A DNA stretch of 64,000 nt. It comes from Aminobacter sp. AP02. GTDB lineage: Bacteria > Pseudomonadota > Alphaproteobacteria > Rhizobiales > Rhizobiaceae. The first letter of the stretch is position 1; every line of letters starts with the position of its first letter. The stretch is from positions 1-64,000 of the forward strand of contig NZ_QGGX01000022.1 in NCBI RefSeq assembly GCF_003148805.1, in the 5' to 3' direction. Shown piece after piece: positions 1-8,141 of the stretch. A program made the translations under genes and the position numbers. The notes beneath the pieces are model-generated. The model was not told where the DNA came from, did no database searches, and saw only the letters and a list, made by a program, of their open reading frames with translations.

Positions 1-92
1 TCGCTCGGAATGCCGATCTTGGCGCCGATCTCCTGGATCTGCTTCTTCTTCGCCGCACGGGCGATCTCGATGTCGGTCTTGAATTCGGCCAT
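1..92 (-). CDS. fhs: formate--tetrahydrofolate ligase, N-terminal fragment
   Basis: Only the first 30 codons are inside the window; the gene runs off the left edge. The reading begins MAEFKTDIEIARAAKKK and continues with QIQEIGAKIGI, which matches the start of formate--tetrahydrofolate ligases. These enzymes make 10-formyl-THF from formate, ATP and THF in the cytoplasm. A strong GGAGGAG ribosome-binding site lies 6 bases upstream of the ATG, which fixes the start. Identification rests on the N-terminus alone. Confidence 0.75.
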   Translation of the reverse strand, partial: MAEFKTDIEIARAAKKKQIQEIGAKIGIPS

Positions 93-259
93 GACGGCTC
101 CTCCGGAAATGATTGGCTGGATGGCGCCATGGCCACCATGTCGGCGCCATACAAGCGCGACATCGCTGTTGCCCGCCGTCTCAAAACAGCCGCCCAATGC
201 ACGGATTGCGACAGGGCGTGGTCGGCGAGGCTTGCGCGCCCGGATGGGCGCGCAGCGCC

Positions 260-1411
260 CTATCGGTCGAGTACGCCGCGGATTTCGACGATCTGCGAAC
301 GCGCCCGCAGCAGGTTGAAGCCCATCGTCGCCAGATGCGAGGGGAAGAGCGAGCTCGACTCGTTGCCGTTGGAGATGATCCAGGGCTGCATGTTGAGCGC
401 GTCGCGCATCTGGGTCTGCATCGTATCCCACAACGTGGTCAGGTTGCGCTCGCGGATCACCGCCGAGAAGTCTTCGCGGGTCGCGCTCAGCATGCCGTAA
501 TAGGCATAGAGTTGGCCGTAGGCGAACCAGAAGCGGTCATCGGCGCGCGGATCGAACCAGCCGGCGTCGGACGCCTCGATCTGGCTACGCAGGATGTCCG
601 ACGTCGAGCCCATGTCGCCGGCGATGCGGTCGAGGAACTGGAGCAGGTTGTCGGCGCGGGCATCGAAGGTCGCCTGGCATTTTTCGAGGCTGGCGTTGAA
701 GGCGTTCAGCTTCTGGATCGCCTCGCGGTAGACGCTTGGCGTCGGGCGCGTCGGGCCGCGCAGACCGATGTACCAGGCGTCTTCATCCCAGGCCAGCGCC
801 GTGCGCGCATCCTGCAGGTTCTGGTCGATACGCGAGGTGCCGCGGGCGCGGCCCAGCGCATCGACAAGCTCGGTGGTGGTGCGGCGCAGCACCTGGTTGA
901 TGCCAAGCTGGAACGCGGCCTTGTTGTCCATGAAGGGCGTATTGCGCCACGGCACGCCGAAGAAGCCGATTTTCGACGCCAGCATGGAAGAAATCCAGGC
1001 GTTGCGGTTGACGTTGAAGTCGACGAGGTCGGCCGAGACGGCAGCGATTTCGGAGCGCTTGCAGCTTTGCGGCGCAGGTGCCGCCGCAGTGCCTGTCGCT
1101 GCGGCCGGCGCACCGATCGGATCACCCGCAAGTGCGTTCGCTGCCTGGGCGGTTTTCGAACCCGCCGCCACGCGAGCAGGGTAATCCGGGTCGAAATCCT
1201 TCCAGAACTGCGTGACGTAGAAGAAGTAGGCATAGAGGCCGACGATGGTGGCAACGATCAGCCCGACAACGGCCTTCAGAATCAGGCCGCGCTGGCCGTA
1301 CCAGCGCCCCACCCACATGAACGGCCACAAGATGATGCCAATGACGAAGCCGATGCCACGCCCGATCAACTGGAATATCCGGGTGAAGAAATTCACGATC
1401 GGATCAAGCAT
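260..1411 (-). CDS. DUF2333 family membrane protein
   Basis: 383 aa. There are two close hydrophobic stretches at about residues 15-35 and 45-66, then an Ala/Pro-rich linker (about 85-112) and a long soluble part that is probably periplasmic. The sequence fits the DUF2333 family of alphaproteobacteria, whose function is unknown. It is the last gene of a minus-strand cluster, 13 bp after the preceding gene, so co-transcription is likely. The soluble part is rich in W, Y and charged residues and shows no catalytic motif I recognise. Confidence 0.75.
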   Translation of the reverse strand: MLDPIVNFFTRIFQLIGRGIGFVIGIILWPFMWVGRWYGQRGLILKAVVGLIVATIVGLYAYFFYVTQFWKDFDPDYPARVAAGSKTAQAANALAGDPIGAPAAATGTAAAPAPQSCKRSEIAAVSADLVDFNVNRNAWISSMLASKIGFFGVPWRNTPFMDNKAAFQLGINQVLRRTTTELVDALGRARGTSRIDQNLQDARTALAWDEDAWYIGLRGPTRPTPSVYREAIQKLNAFNASLEKCQATFDARADNLLQFLDRIAGDMGSTSDILRSQIEASDAGWFDPRADDRFWFAYGQLYAYYGMLSATREDFSAVIRERNLTTLWDTMQTQMRDALNMQPWIISNGNESSSLFPSHLATMGFNLLRARSQIVEIRGVLDR

Positions 1412-1424
1412 TGGATGAATCCCC

Positions 1425-2711
1425 TCAGTCGGTCAGGCCGTAGAGCTGTGCGCGGAACGCTGCCTTGTCATTCAGATATGAGTTTTTCAGCGTGTCCACA
1501 ACATTGGATCGCCAGGTCTCGTTGAGCTCTTGGTAGTCCTTGTAGAAACCTTGCTTGTTGAAGACGTAGCGCGACACCAAATCAGACGGCACGAATTCCG
1601 AAATCAGGCGGTTTGTCAGCCAGGCATCGGGATGGTCGGGCTTGGCGCGCACCACGAGGAAGCGGTGCAACGGGGCGACGTCCTCGAGCCGCAACTGGCC
1701 GAACTGCGCGATCTCGCGCTTAGCCGCATTGAGGAAGGGGAAAGTGCCGTCGCGGTTGATCGCATCGGCATGGCCATGGATCCATGTCTGCAGCCAGACC
1801 TTGTCGACTTCGCCGATGTTGCGCTTGGGTTCGGCCTGACGGATCAGTGCGCGCACCGCCATCTCGGCGCGATGTTCGAGATAGCCCGAACTTTCGATCC
1901 AGGAGGCGCGGGGCAGGTCTAGCCGGCCGGTCGAGGCAAGGAACTTGAACACCTTGTCGGCGTCCTTGATCGAGAGGTAGCTCACCTGCCAGGGCCGCGA
2001 GCGGCGGAAGCCTGGCGCTGCCGGATCGGAGATGACTGTCGTCACATCGGGATCGACGAAGACGTAGACGCCGCCGAAATGGCTGGTCCAGAACGCGTTG
2101 TGGCGGAAGATCACCTGGTCCGGCACGAGCGCGTTTTCGCGGATATCGCCGCAGACCTTGGCGAGATCGACCATGCGTTGAAGCATGGCGTCGTCGCGCC
2201 AGGCCTCGGGTTCCTGCTTCAGCTTGTCGACGAGCTTGCCGAGTTCGGCTGCCTTGCCGAGCACGTCCTCGGCCGACAGCACGCGGAATTCGACCTGGCT
2301 GATCGACAGAAGGTCCTCGATGTCCTCGACCTTGGACACGGAGTCCTCGATCTCGCCGTAGATCACGTCCTTGATCGTCAGCGCATCGATCGCGCGCTGG
2401 TTCTTGGACATGAATTCGTAGAGCAGCTGCGAGGTGTTGGAAAACGCGGTGTGCACCACCGGCAGGTCGATCTGCGACGGCGTCAGGATGATGAAGCGGC
2501 GGTTGACCTCGTTTGGGTCGAGATACTGGTAATCGCCGAGCTCTTCGGCAATCTCGGGCGAAAAGCCGGTGCGGTCGATCTGGAAACTCTTGAGTTTCGT
2601 CGGCTCCAGCCCGAACGCCCTCAGCGCCTTGTTGTAGCGCTCGATGAGATGCGGCTCGTCGATCGGCAGAAGCCGGCCGTAGATCAGTTCGTTGTCGCGA
2701 AGGAGGTCCAT
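1425..2711 (-). CDS. conserved protein of unknown function (DUF6638-like)
   Basis: 428 aa, soluble, with no signal peptide or membrane segment. From memory it resembles the rhizobial DUF6638 family; no function is known to me. Start MDLLRDNELIYGRLLP; the end of the upstream palindromic repeat supplies a GAGGGGC Shine-Dalgarno-like sequence 7 bases before the ATG. It lies between the DUF2333 gene and the repeat-flanked DUF559 nuclease gene, with the AAA+ gene beyond. The conserved order suggests that these proteins work together, which is inference. Confidence 0.6.
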   Translation of the reverse strand: MDLLRDNELIYGRLLPIDEPHLIERYNKALRAFGLEPTKLKSFQIDRTGFSPEIAEELGDYQYLDPNEVNRRFIILTPSQIDLPVVHTAFSNTSQLLYEFMSKNQRAIDALTIKDVIYGEIEDSVSKVEDIEDLLSISQVEFRVLSAEDVLGKAAELGKLVDKLKQEPEAWRDDAMLQRMVDLAKVCGDIRENALVPDQVIFRHNAFWTSHFGGVYVFVDPDVTTVISDPAAPGFRRSRPWQVSYLSIKDADKVFKFLASTGRLDLPRASWIESSGYLEHRAEMAVRALIRQAEPKRNIGEVDKVWLQTWIHGHADAINRDGTFPFLNAAKREIAQFGQLRLEDVAPLHRFLVVRAKPDHPDAWLTNRLISEFVPSDLVSRYVFNKQGFYKDYQELNETWRSNVVDTLKNSYLNDKAAFRAQLYGLTD

Positions 2712-2719
2712 CAGAGTTG

Positions 2720-2833
2720 CCCCTCACCCTCACCCTCTCCCCGTGAAGGACGGGGAGAGGGGGGCGTCAGCGTTGCGGCCATCCTCCTTCTCCCCGTTGT
2801 TACGGGGAGAAGGTCCGGCAGGGGATGAGGGGC
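2720..2833. repeat. palindromic composite repeat, copy 1
   Basis: Two GC-rich hairpins (CTCTCCCCGT / ACGGGGAGAG-type and CTTCTCCCCG / CGGGGAGAAG) lie between outer ends CCCCTCACCC and GATGAGGGGC. The same composite occurs at 3269-3384 in the same orientation, at 5340-5453 and 11147-11276 inverted, and rearranged at 45340-45472. It fills the gap upstream of the DUF6638-like gene and would form stable mRNA hairpins. It is a typical rhizobial intergenic palindrome. Confidence 0.85.
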
Positions 2834-2844
2834 GGCGCGGACGC

Positions 2845-3261
2845 TCAATGTCGTTGTTCTCCATACCCGGCGGCAGCAAGGAAACGCAGATCAACTGCAT
2901 CGACTTGTTTCTCAAGTCGACCTTCGAGGGCCGCCAGGATTGTGTCCATAACGCTCTCTCGTTCCTTCAGTGCATCGACGTTCCACAGCCGCAGAATCGA
3001 CCAGTCCTCCGCGAGCATGTACTGGTCTCGAAATGGATCATGTTCGCTGCCAGCATGGTGGCTGCCGTCGAGCTCAACAACAAGCTTGGCTTCACGGCAG
3101 GCAAAGTCCGCATAATACGGGCCGATAGGAAGCTGCCTGTTGAACTTGTATCCGTTCAGCCTCCGGTCGCGAAGTTCTGTCCAAAGTGCCTGTTCAGCAT
3201 CGTTGTCCGCTTTGCGCAGCGATCGCGCTCTGTTGGTCTTGGCAAGTTGTGGACCACGCAT
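2845..3261 (-). CDS. DUF559 domain endonuclease-like protein
   Basis: 138 aa when started at MRGPQLAKTNRARSLRK, the usual N-terminus of this family; a second ATG lies 15 bp upstream. DUF559 proteins share the PD-(D/E)XK fold of very-short-patch-repair nucleases. Visible motifs are NDAEQALW, FNRQLPIGPYYADFAC and LVVELDGSHH (the E-x-D-G nuclease core), then WSILRLWN. No partner methylase is nearby. The gene lies between two same-orientation repeat copies (2720-2833 and 3269-3384). The upstream copy ends in GAGGGGC just before the ATG and probably supplies its ribosome-binding site. It interrupts an otherwise conserved-looking gene cluster, which suggests insertion. Its biological substrate is unknown. 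Confidence 0.8.
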   Translation of the reverse strand: MRGPQLAKTNRARSLRKADNDAEQALWTELRDRRLNGYKFNRQLPIGPYYADFACREAKLVVELDGSHHAGSEHDPFRDQYMLAEDWSILRLWNVDALKERESVMDTILAALEGRLEKQVDAVDLRFLAAAGYGEQRH

Positions 3262-3268
3262 CAGGTTG

Positions 3269-3384
3269 CCCCTCACCCTTACCCTCTCCCCGTGAATGAC
3301 GGAGAGAGGGGGGCTTCAACGTTGCCGCTTCGTCCTTCTCCGCGTCCTTCGCGGGGAGAAAGTGCCGGCAGGCGGATGAGGGGC
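3269..3384. repeat. palindromic composite repeat, copy 2
   Basis: Same orientation as copy 1, with ends CCCCTCACCC and GATGAGGGGC. The hairpins are slightly degenerate: the first stem reads CCCCGTGAATGACGGAG and the second CTCCGCGTCCTTCGCGGGG. Together with copy 1 it brackets the DUF559 gene as a direct-repeat pair. Its right end lies about 10 bp from the stop codon of the AAA+ ATPase gene. Confidence 0.85.
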
Positions 3385-3393
3385 AGCCGGAAG

Positions 3394-5304
3394 CTACGCA
3401 TTCCACAACCCCTTCGCCTTCAGCTCTTCCATCTCCTTTTGCGCGCGTTCGCGCAGCCTTGCATCGCGCAGCAGCTTCGACACGGCAGCGTCGTCCGACT
3501 TGTCCGAATAGCGGAACTCGCTGTCGGCGTAGCGGTTGATTTCCTGCATCACCATGTCCATCGAGAACGGGCCGCGCAGTTCCTCGATCATCGCCTTCTT
3601 CTCGTCGTAGCCCTTGTGCATGAAGGTTTCCGGCTTCTCGAACCACTCGTCGGGCAGTTCGATGTCCATGGCGCGCATCTTGATGGCGTCGGTGACGTTC
3701 TTGATGGCGCGGCCGGTGAAGCGCGGCTCGGCTTCCTTGATCATGTGCAAATAGGTGCCGACGTCGGCCAACGTCTTGGGCGCGCCATTGTCCTTCATGA
3801 AACGCTCGAAGACCTTTTCCAGGCCTTCTTCCTGCGGCTTGGCATGCTCTTCATAAGCCTCGGTCACGGCGCGCTGGATTTCCTGCGCGGCGTAAAGCTG
3901 ATGCTCTCCCAGCGGGATCTTGTGGTTCTTGCCGGCAAGCAGGACAAAGATGTCAATGTAGTCGTCGCGGGTCTGGGGGCCGTCGACCAGCCAGCGCGCG
4001 CCTGCGCGCTGGCGCAGCGCATCATCGACGTTTTCGGGATAGTTGGAAAACATGCCGAAGGAGCAGTTGCCGCGCACCACTGTGCCGGCACCGGCGAAGG
4101 CGTCCATCAGCACGCCGGTGATTTCCTGCTGGCCGGCGGAAGCCCGGTCGTCGGAGCGCTTGGCCGCCACCTGGTCGATGTCGTCGATGGTGCCGAAGCC
4201 GATGGCGCGGGGGTTGAGCACATTGTTGATGAACTGGCGGCAGTTCTGCCCCGACTTGCCCTGGTAGGAGGAGATCTGGTCGACGCCGAAATTCTCATAG
4301 GCGAAGGGATAGCCGGCGACCTGGCAGTAGTTGTTGACGAGGCCGGCGATCATCTGGATCAGCGTCGTCTTGCCGGTGCCCGGCGCGCCGTCGCCGATGA
4401 AGGTGAATAAAAAGCCGCCGAGTTCGACGAAGGGATTCATCTCGCGCTCGAAGTCGTAGGCCATGAGCATCTTGGCGAGCCTGACCGACTGGAACTTGGC
4501 GATGTGGTTGCCGACGACCTCCTCGGGCTTCTTGAAGGTCATCACCAGCGGCTTCGACTTCTTGCCAGGCGCTACGTCAAAACCGTCGAGCGTGAAGTCG
4601 TCGGCGTCGATGCGGATATGGGCATTCTCAAAGGCGCCGAGCCCGTCGAATCGGCCCTTGCGCTGGAGCAGGCCCTCGATCGTCACGCGGGCAAATGCGC
4701 GGGCGCGGGTCAAAAGGCCGGCGTCATCCTTCGCGCCAGCCAATGCCCGGTCGAGGCCAGAAACGATCGACTTCACCGCATCTTGCGGCGTGTCGAACAG
4801 GAAGTCGGGCTCGGCGACATCGTTGGGTGCTTCGCCGTCGCTGTCGATCAGCTGGGCGAGATAGGAGGCAAGCGAGAAAGCGGCGACATAGGCTGATGCT
4901 GAAAGCAGCTTCTTGAAATGCGAGGCCTCGTCGCCTTCCAGTGGTGCGCGCGCATTCTTCGCCTGCAGCGCCTCGAGATCGGTCGAGCGTGAAAAGACGT
5001 CGGAAACGGCAAGTGCCACAGCGATGCCGCGTCGGGCGCGGAACAAAAGCGTATGCTGGGGGATCGACATCAGCTGGTCGTCGGGGCGGACAGCGGTGAC
5101 GGTCTTTTGCAGCTCGACCTCGCGCGTCTTGCGGATCGAACCGGTCGACACCGTCGATACGAAGCGGCGATTGGTGCCGGCAAGGGCCGTGCCCGACTGG
5201 CCGGACGAATCCTCCAGCACAACGATGCGGGTGATGAAGCTTTGCGCGGTTGCGCGGTGCTTTTCGATGTCGGCTTCGGAAATCGTGGTCAGGCCGGTGT
5301 CCAT
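3394..5304 (-). CDS. AAA+ family ATPase of unknown role
   Basis: 636 aa. The AAA+ module is in the second half: Walker A GDGAPGTGKT at about residues 304-313, Walker B IGFGTIDDID at about 368-376, sensor-1-like FSNYPEN near 419-425 and an arginine-finger candidate RQRAGAR near 431-437. The roughly 300-residue N-terminal part has no motif I recognise; the C-terminus is helical and charged. Cytoplasmic. It lies in a minus-strand cluster with the DUF2333 membrane protein, the DUF6638-like protein, an unknown 382-aa protein and a coiled-coil protein, suggesting an ATP-driven remodelling complex at the membrane (inference). Start preceded by GAGGGT 4 bases before the ATG. Confidence 0.8.
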   Translation of the reverse strand: MDTGLTTISEADIEKHRATAQSFITRIVVLEDSSGQSGTALAGTNRRFVSTVSTGSIRKTREVELQKTVTAVRPDDQLMSIPQHTLLFRARRGIAVALAVSDVFSRSTDLEALQAKNARAPLEGDEASHFKKLLSASAYVAAFSLASYLAQLIDSDGEAPNDVAEPDFLFDTPQDAVKSIVSGLDRALAGAKDDAGLLTRARAFARVTIEGLLQRKGRFDGLGAFENAHIRIDADDFTLDGFDVAPGKKSKPLVMTFKKPEEVVGNHIAKFQSVRLAKMLMAYDFEREMNPFVELGGFLFTFIGDGAPGTGKTTLIQMIAGLVNNYCQVAGYPFAYENFGVDQISSYQGKSGQNCRQFINNVLNPRAIGFGTIDDIDQVAAKRSDDRASAGQQEITGVLMDAFAGAGTVVRGNCSFGMFSNYPENVDDALRQRAGARWLVDGPQTRDDYIDIFVLLAGKNHKIPLGEHQLYAAQEIQRAVTEAYEEHAKPQEEGLEKVFERFMKDNGAPKTLADVGTYLHMIKEAEPRFTGRAIKNVTDAIKMRAMDIELPDEWFEKPETFMHKGYDEKKAMIEELRGPFSMDMVMQEINRYADSEFRYSDKSDDAAVSKLLRDARLRERAQKEMEELKAKGLWNA

Positions 5305-5339
5305 TGAACCCTCGCTCGTTCAGGGGAGCGTCGGCGCTG

Positions 5340-5453
5340 CCCCTCATCCCCTGCCGGACCTTCTCCCCGTGAAGACGGGGAGAAGGAGGCCGGCCGCAAC
5401 GTCGACGTCTCCCTCTCCCCGTTGTTCACGGGGAGAGGGTAAGGGTGAGGGGC
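5340..5453. repeat. palindromic composite repeat, copy 3 (inverted)
   Basis: Begins CCCCTCATCC and ends GTGAGGGGC, so it is the reverse orientation of copies 1 and 2. It contains two hairpins, CTTCTCCCCG...CGGGGAGAAG and CTCTCCCCG...CGGGGAGAG. It fills the gap between the 382-aa unknown gene and the AAA+ ATPase gene, about 36 bp upstream of the ATPase start. Confidence 0.85.
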
Positions 5454-5478
5454 TGAGCAGCCCCAGGCAGATCGTGCG

Positions 5479-6627
5479 CTAAACATCCGAAATCACCTGT
5501 CCCTTCGACAGGATATGCACCTTGTAGCCGGCGAAAATCTTTTCGGCTTCGCCCGCCGCATACAGTGCCTGATAGGCTTCGTGCGGAATGAGCGCGTGCT
5601 TTTCGTAGTTCGACACGCCCTGGCGCGCGGCTTCGAGATCGTCGGTGTTGATGAAGAATTCCTCGCTCGCCGGTTCGCTCGACCACAGGCCCTTGCGTCC
5701 CGGCTTTTCGGCCTTCGAGTAAACCTCCTGGATGGTCCAGGTCAGCAGCCAGGCGTTGTCCGCCTTGCGCACCTTGGACAATACCTCGCTCACCGTCGAA
5801 TTGTGGTCGGTGATGCCGGCCGAATAGAACGGCCCGAGCACCATGCGCCTCAGCTGCTTGGGGTGCAGTTCGGGAAAATCCTTGTCGAGATTGGTCGCAA
5901 CCGTCAGCGGAGAGAGCGAATAGGCCGAGTTTTTCTCTGTAAAGTCATCGAAGCGATGGGCGAGGTCAGGGTTGAGCAACCCTTCGACAGGAAGCGGAAT
6001 GTCGATCTTTTCGTTAAGCTTTCCGGTCTTGGTATCGACCAACTGGTCGACCATCGCCTCGGATGAATCCTCCACCGTCGCCATATAGATCAGCGGCAGG
6101 TTGGCCGTGCCGTCGAAGCTGCCCCAGTGGACGAGATAATAAGGCCGCATCGACTTCGGGTTGACCGACACCTTGGCTGTCTGCGCCAGGATGAAGGGGG
6201 AAAAGGTCACGCCATCCTTGACGTCTTCGAGGTAAAGCCGCTCGGCCATCGAGCGCTGCAGCGCCTCGGGGAATTCCTTGTGGCGCAGGATGAAGTCGGC
6301 CATCTCCTCGCGCAATTCGCCTGCAGGCGGGATGCTGGCAAGGCGCTGCGCGGCGCTGCGGCGGTCGTTTTCAAGCTCCAGCACGTTTTGGAAGACAGGA
6401 AAGCCGCTTTCGGCGCGGGAAATCTTGAAGGTCTCCAGGAAGCCGAGCCGGTTGCGCCAGCAGGCGAACGAACGTTCCAGCCGCGCGATGTACTCAGCCG
6501 CGACCTTGGCGACGATGCCGTGCCGGTAGAGCGGCGAGCGGTCGTCGCGCATGAAGATTTCAAGCCCGCTCAGCGCCGCCGCAATCGCGTCGAAATAGCG
6601 GACGGCTGGGTCGTCGGTGGGGGTCAT
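5479..6627 (-). CDS. conserved hypothetical protein in the AAA+ cluster
   Basis: 382 aa, soluble, no signal peptide; I do not recognise the family. The N-terminal 120 residues look helical. The middle holds PYYLVHWGSFDG and LIYMATVEDSS, and the C-terminus ends GYKVHILSKGQVISDV, suggesting an alpha/beta fold. It lies between the coiled-coil gene upstream and the AAA+ ATPase gene downstream on the minus strand, each separated by a palindromic repeat. It could be a partner or substrate adaptor of the ATPase, but that rests on position only. Confidence 0.65.
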   Translation of the reverse strand: MTPTDDPAVRYFDAIAAALSGLEIFMRDDRSPLYRHGIVAKVAAEYIARLERSFACWRNRLGFLETFKISRAESGFPVFQNVLELENDRRSAAQRLASIPPAGELREEMADFILRHKEFPEALQRSMAERLYLEDVKDGVTFSPFILAQTAKVSVNPKSMRPYYLVHWGSFDGTANLPLIYMATVEDSSEAMVDQLVDTKTGKLNEKIDIPLPVEGLLNPDLAHRFDDFTEKNSAYSLSPLTVATNLDKDFPELHPKQLRRMVLGPFYSAGITDHNSTVSEVLSKVRKADNAWLLTWTIQEVYSKAEKPGRKGLWSSEPASEEFFINTDDLEAARQGVSNYEKHALIPHEAYQALYAAGEAEKIFAGYKVHILSKGQVISDV

Positions 6628-6660
6628 AGGCGAAACCTTGAATGCATGGGCTCGACGTTG

Positions 6661-6815
6661 CCCCCCTCTGGCCTGCCGGCCATCTCCCCCACAGGTGGGG
6701 AGATTAGCTGTCGTGTTCGCTGCGGCCCGCTTTTCATCGCCGAAAATTGGCGAAGTCCAAGCCGCCGCCTGATCTCCCCCTTTGAGGGGGAGATGGCCGG
6801 CAGGCCAGAGGGGGG
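6661..6815. repeat. element with perfect 30-bp terminal inverted repeats
   Basis: 6661-6690 (CCCCCCTCTGGCCTGCCGGC then CATCTCCCCC) and 6786-6815 are exact reverse complements. About 95 bp lies between them. The outer arms also form smaller local hairpins (CATCTCCCCC...GTGGGGAGAT and ATCTCCCCCTTTGAGGGGGAGAT). It is a different family from the CTTCTCCCC repeats and shows no coding capacity. It fills the 223-bp gap between the 382-aa gene and the coiled-coil gene. Confidence 0.85.
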
Positions 6816-6850
6816 CGCGACAGGGCGCAACATTAACCTGGCTGGCCTAG

Positions 6851-7939
6851 TTACGACTGCACATAATCCGAAGCGTTGTGCTTCTTCAGCACGTCGTCGA
6901 AGCGGCGGGCGAAGGCGTCGTCGGCGAGCTTCTTGCGGCGCTGGATGTCGGCGGTCGCCACCATGTTTTTCTCGTGCAGTTCGAGCAGGTCGCCGATGTG
7001 TTTCTGGGCGGCTGCACCGATGCCGGCCATGGTCTCTTCGGCGGTGTTGTCGACCTTCGAGCCCAGCGTGTTGATCTTGTGGGCAACGTCCTGCTGGGCC
7101 GCCGTCTTCAGCGAATCCTCGAGCGCCTTGTAGAGCACGATGCGCTGCTCGGTATCGATGGTCAGCTTGTTGATCAGCGTGTTCTGCGCCGCGATCTGGT
7201 TGTTCAGCGAATCGACGAAGGTCTGGAACATCGAGGTGTAGCGTTCGAGCGTCTGGCTCTCGGCCAGAAGCTCCTGCTCCTTGGCCTGCTTCTCGTTGTA
7301 TTCGGTCGCGAGCTTGGAGCGCTCGGATTCGAGATCGGTGCGCTCCTTCTGGCTGGTCGAGGCGGCGATCTTGTTTTCGATGTCGAGCAGAAGCGGGTTC
7401 AGCTCCTCGATGCGCTTTTGCGTCGCTTCGAGATTGGCCATGGTGGTCTTGCGGCGTTCTATGACCTGGGAAAGGCTCGTTTCCGAGGTCTTGTAACGCT
7501 CGTCGAGCACCTGCTTCTGCGCCTTGAGGATGCCAACGATGGTGTCGGACTTGACGAGCAGCTCCTGCAGATTGCCGGCCAGCGACATGTTGCGCACGCG
7601 GTCGGTGCGCATGCGCTGCTTGCTCGCCGGCGAGAAGATGCCGATGAAGGTTTCCCAGCCGGTGAAGCTCTTCATGCTTTCGAATTCGGAGCCGAACACG
7701 TTGGTTGCGTCCTCAAGCCCGATGATCAGGTCGGCGATGTTGCCTTCCATCACCTTCTGCTGCTTGAGCACGTCCTGGATGCGCGCATTCTCGATGTCGA
7801 AGTCGGCCGCGCCGATCTTGGCGTCTGTCGTGGCGATCTTGTCGAGCACGGTTCCCGATTGCTCGATCTTGGTGCGCATGTCCTGAACGACCTGCTTGGT
7901 CTTGGCGATTTCGGCATCGAAATTCTGCAGCGTTGCCAT
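6851..7939 (-). CDS. coiled-coil protein heading the AAA+ cluster
   Basis: 362 aa when started at MATLQNFDAEIAKTKQ. A GGAGGAACGT ribosome-binding site directly upstream supports this start over a longer in-frame version (388 aa, from 8017). The protein is nearly all helical, with heptad-like Leu/Ile spacing, no membrane segment and many K/E/Q residues. It is likely the first gene of the cluster, since a roughly 200-bp promoter-sized gap separates it from the divergent GGDEF gene. PspA-like or TelA-like scaffolds have similar composition, but I see no diagnostic motif, so the role is open. Confidence 0.7.
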   Translation of the reverse strand: MATLQNFDAEIAKTKQVVQDMRTKIEQSGTVLDKIATTDAKIGAADFDIENARIQDVLKQQKVMEGNIADLIIGLEDATNVFGSEFESMKSFTGWETFIGIFSPASKQRMRTDRVRNMSLAGNLQELLVKSDTIVGILKAQKQVLDERYKTSETSLSQVIERRKTTMANLEATQKRIEELNPLLLDIENKIAASTSQKERTDLESERSKLATEYNEKQAKEQELLAESQTLERYTSMFQTFVDSLNNQIAAQNTLINKLTIDTEQRIVLYKALEDSLKTAAQQDVAHKINTLGSKVDNTAEETMAGIGAAAQKHIGDLLELHEKNMVATADIQRRKKLADDAFARRFDDVLKKHNASDYVQS

Positions 7940-8141
7940 ACGTTCCTCCGGTGTCGAATGCGCGATATTGGAGGCGAATATATGTGGCGCATCTTTCGAT
8001 TGAAAGACGCAACGCATATTTCACATTTCGCAGACGAGACCTTGCGATCTTAACCAACTGCTTCGCGATTTGTTGTATCTGTTGGCTACCAAAGGCGTTT
8101 CTGGGGGGGCGCACGGCGGGCCGTTCGAACCCAGGCAGATC

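Noticed and set aside
113-1525. 470-aa plus-strand ORF over the DUF2333 gene
   Set aside because: It is an antisense shadow of the minus-strand gene, with low-complexity Arg/Ala composition and no family features.
2692-4410. 572-aa plus-strand ORF
   Set aside because: It runs through palindromic repeats and antisense to the DUF559 and AAA+ genes; composition is random-looking.
6851-7939. TelA-type tellurite-resistance protein
   Set aside because: It is a similar helical protein, but the diagnostic TelA segment (N-x-E-L-I-x-G-V) is not present.
7940-8017. Longer start (388 aa) for the coiled-coil gene
   Set aside because: The extra 26 residues are not helical or conserved-looking and have no ribosome-binding site, while ATG 7939 has GGAGGAACGT directly upstream.
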